Part shown: positions 15,645 through 16,947 of the stretch, in pieces | How the letters are laid out: each line of letters starts with the position of its first letter | Numbering within the stretch: position 1 is the stretch's first letter | Origin: Gammaproteobacteria bacterium | GTDB taxonomy: Bacteria > Pseudomonadota > Gammaproteobacteria > Granulosicoccales > Granulosicoccaceae | Length of the DNA: 16,947 bases | Direction of reading: 5' to 3' | NCBI GenBank assembly: GCA_020444765.1 | Contig: JAGRHW010000026.1 | Location: 1-16,947, forward strand | Notes under the pieces: generated by a model | Database searches by the model: none | What the model saw: only the letters and a program-made list of their open reading frames with translations | Told to the model about the DNA's origin: nothing | Position numbers and translations under genes: made by a program

Positions 15645-16678
15645 TAGAGTGCATCCGGGTTTGCTGCTTTCTTGCGAGCGTCTTCAAGGCTGATAACACC
15701 TCTTGAAAGCAATTGCTTGAGGTTTTGATCGAGCGTCTGCATCCCGTGCGCCTGACCGGTCTGAATTGCGGAATACATCTGTGCCACCTTGTCTTCACGA
15801 ATCAGGTTTCGTATGGCCGGCGTACCAATCATGATTTCATGTGCGGCGACACGGCCACCGCCCTGCTTTTTAAGCAGGGTTTGCGAGATAACCGCACGCA
15901 GTGATTCCGACAGCATCGAACGCACCATCGGTTTTTCTCCCGCGGGGAATACATCGATGATCCGGTCTATGGTCTTGGCCGCGGAACTTGTATGCAAGGT
16001 GCCAAAAACCAGGTGACCCGTTTCAGCCGCCGTCAAGGCAAGGCTTATGGTTTCCTGGTCACGCATCTCACCAACCAGAATAACGTCAGGGTCTTCACGC
16101 AATGCCGATCGCAGAGCTTCGCTGAATCCAAGCGTATCGCGATGTACTTCACGCTGGTTGATCAGGCATTTCTTGCTTTGATGAACAAATTCGATCGGGT
16201 CCTCAATGGTCAGAATATGACCCTGCTCGGTCTCATTCTTGTAATTCATCATTCCAGCAAGCGTTGTCGATTTACCGGAACCCGTAGGTCCTGTAACCAG
16301 CACAATACCTCGCGGAAAGGACGAAATATCCTCGAAAATTTTGGGTGCGCCGAGTTCCTCAAGCGTCAGGATCTTGGTCGGGATGGTACGGAATACCGCA
16401 CCGGTACCACGGTTCTGATTGAACGCGTTGACACGGAATCGCGCCACTTCAGGAATTTCAAAGGAAAAGTCGGTCTCGAGCCGTTCTTCGAACTCCTTGC
16501 GTTGCTTGTCATTCATGATGTCGTAAATCATCGCCTGAACCTGGGACTTGTCCAGCTCAGGGATGTTGATACGTCTGACGTCACCATCAACACGGATCAT
16601 CGGGGGCAGACCCGCCGACAAGTGTAAATCCGAAGCGCCGTTTTTAACGCCGAATGTCAGAAGCTGGGCAATATCCAT
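15644..16678 (-). CDS. pilT: PilT, type IV pilus retraction ATPase
   Basis: PilT is the hexameric inner-membrane-associated motor that depolymerises type IV pili for twitching. The protein has 344 residues, exactly the classical length. Visible parts are the N-terminal GASDLHLSAGLPPMIRVDG domain, Walker A GPTGSGKST at 130-138 with Lys136, the Asp box LTIEDPIEFVH, the Walker B region DVILVGEMRDQETI, the His box TAAETGHLVFGTLHTSSA, and the conserved AIRNLIREDKVAQMYSAIQTG segment that in PilT is needed for retraction. The ATG at 16678 is preceded by AGG and AAGG. It is the first gene of the leftward pilT-pilU operon, and the 269 nt upstream hold no gene. No catalytic residue is missing. Confidence 0.98.
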   Translation of the reverse strand: MDIAQLLTFGVKNGASDLHLSAGLPPMIRVDGDVRRINIPELDKSQVQAMIYDIMNDKQRKEFEERLETDFSFEIPEVARFRVNAFNQNRGTGAVFRTIPTKILTLEELGAPKIFEDISSFPRGIVLVTGPTGSGKSTTLAGMMNYKNETEQGHILTIEDPIEFVHQSKKCLINQREVHRDTLGFSEALRSALREDPDVILVGEMRDQETISLALTAAETGHLVFGTLHTSSAAKTIDRIIDVFPAGEKPMVRSMLSESLRAVISQTLLKKQGGGRVAAHEIMIGTPAIRNLIREDKVAQMYSAIQTGQAHGMQTLDQNLKQLLSRGVISLEDARKKAANPDAL

Positions 16679-16729
16679 AACCTTAACCTGAAAATTCGTA
16701 ATAACTGTAAAGAGACAACAACCCGGGGC

Positions 16730-16756
16730 TCACACCCGTACAGACGGGCTTTGTGA
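16730..16756. repeat. Stem-loop in the pilT leader
   Basis: CCCGT (16735-16739) and ACGGG (16744-16748) form a perfect 5-bp stem with loop ACAG. Outside it TCACA (16730-16734) pairs with TGTGA (16752-16756), leaving a 3-nt bulge (CTT) on one side. The total of ten pairs makes a plausible hairpin about 50 nt upstream of the pilT ATG. No T-run follows on either strand. Confidence 0.6.
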
Positions 16757-16772
16757 CCTACTCTGCATTTGT

Positions 16773-16817
16773 CGGCACCCAGGCTGGATCGCTTTAGCCG
16801 GAAATTGATTGGCTAAA
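16773..16817. repeat. Two overlapping, mutually exclusive inverted repeats upstream of pilT
   Basis: TTTAGCC (16793-16799) pairs perfectly with GGCTAAA (16811-16817) across 11 nt. Alternatively GCCG (16797-16800) pairs with CGGC (16773-16776), enclosing CCA-GGC-TGG (16779-16787). Both pairings use 16797-16799, so only one can form at a time, which is the geometry of a switch but could be coincidence with such short arms. Confidence 0.4.
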
Positions 16818-16853
16818 ATAAAGTCTGCTACTAAGATCAAGACCTTATCGGCA

Positions 16854-16901
16854 GGTTGATAGAGATTTACCGGAGTGAACCATTCACGGTTTTAATCAAC
16901 C
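16854..16901. repeat. Extended imperfect inverted repeat upstream of pilT
   Basis: GGTTGAT (16854-16860) and ATCAACC (16895-16901) are perfect 7-bp arms. Inside, ACC-gga-GTGAA pairs with TTCAC-GGT around a 3-nt loop CCA, with a 3-nt bulge. The two tiers together give about 15 pairs over 48 nt. It might be an operator, a REP-like element or part of a structured RNA. Confidence 0.5.
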
Positions 16902-16933
16902 CTGAACAGAAATTGCAGGCCTAAAACGGCTCA

Positions 16934-16947
16934 AAGCGTTTCCGCTT
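16934..16947. repeat. Perfect hairpin at the right edge
   Basis: AAGCG (16934-16938) and CGCTT (16943-16947) form a 5-bp stem. Read on the minus strand the loop is GAAA, a GNRA tetraloop. The arm may extend beyond the window edge, so its true length is unknown. Confidence 0.4.

Larger units (their letters stand above)
16679..16947. promoter_or_regulatory. Gene-free region upstream of pilT, rich in inverted repeats
   Basis: No open frame of note exists here on either strand, although the edge may precede a divergent gene. It should contain the pilT promoter, but I see no clear -35/-10 pair; the best minus-strand candidates (TTGATC and a TATTTT near 16825-16845) are badly spaced. The stretch holds at least four separate inverted repeats, listed below, which is dense for its size and may reflect a structured leader RNA or several operators. 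Confidence 0.4.

Noticed and set aside
16730..16947. A c-di-GMP-I (GEMM) riboswitch upstream of pilT or toward the right edge
   Set aside because: Short matches such as CACAAAGCC and a GAAA tetraloop occur, but the conserved core and helix order do not line up on either strand.
1..16947. Mobile elements, CRISPR arrays, tRNA or rRNA genes
   Set aside because: No transposase or integrase frames, no regularly spaced repeats, and no cloverleaf or rRNA-like sequence were seen.

Overview
The window reads as chromosomal DNA of a gammaproteobacterium outside the Enterobacterales. It carries the block, well known from Pseudomonas and relatives, in which the type IV pilus (T4P) chemosensory genes, gshB, a tonB3-like gene, yqgE, ruvX, pyrR-pyrB-pyrC' and the pilus retraction ATPases pilU and pilT lie next to each other. 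Base composition looks moderately GC-rich by eye, codon use looks uniform, and I see no insertion sequence, integrase, tRNA, rRNA or CRISPR array. Genus cannot be told from the sequence.

Layout: (1) 1-8265, minus strand: pilG-pilH-pilI-pilJ-chpA, tightly packed and partly overlapping; chpA runs off the left edge, so its last CheW part and the expected receiver domain are missing. No pilK methyltransferase gene sits between pilJ and chpA. (2) 8266-8600: divergent intergenic region with several small inverted repeats. (3) 8601-14394, plus strand: gshB, tonB-like, yqgE, ruvX, pyrR, pyrB, pyrC'. The last four overlap by 4-14 nt and look translationally coupled; gshB-tonB and tonB-yqgE are separated by short gaps holding striking inverted repeats. 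(4) 14395-14428: short convergent gap. (5) 14429-16678, minus strand: pilT followed by pilU. (6) 16679-16947: no gene, but unusually rich in inverted repeats upstream of pilT.

How the genes work together: PilJ (membrane receptor), PilI (CheW adaptor), ChpA (large hybrid kinase with several phosphotransfer domains) and the receivers PilG and PilH form the Pil-Chp pathway that controls T4P extension, retraction and surface sensing. PilT and PilU are the retraction motors. The TonB3-like protein has been tied to twitching in P. aeruginosa. The pyr genes give class A aspartate transcarbamoylase, with PyrB as the active chain and PyrC' as a catalytically dead dihydroorotase-like partner. GshB makes glutathione; RuvX/YqgF acts in rRNA processing or Holliday-junction-type chemistry; YqgE is poorly understood.

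The coding content is largely orthodox. The points most worth a second look are the nested inverted repeat just before the tonB start codon, the repeat-dense pilT upstream region with mutually exclusive pairings, a shortened and divergent hairpin tip in PilJ together with the missing pilK, and degenerate phosphotransfer-like modules in the N-terminus of ChpA. I did not find a convincing new multi-gene system.
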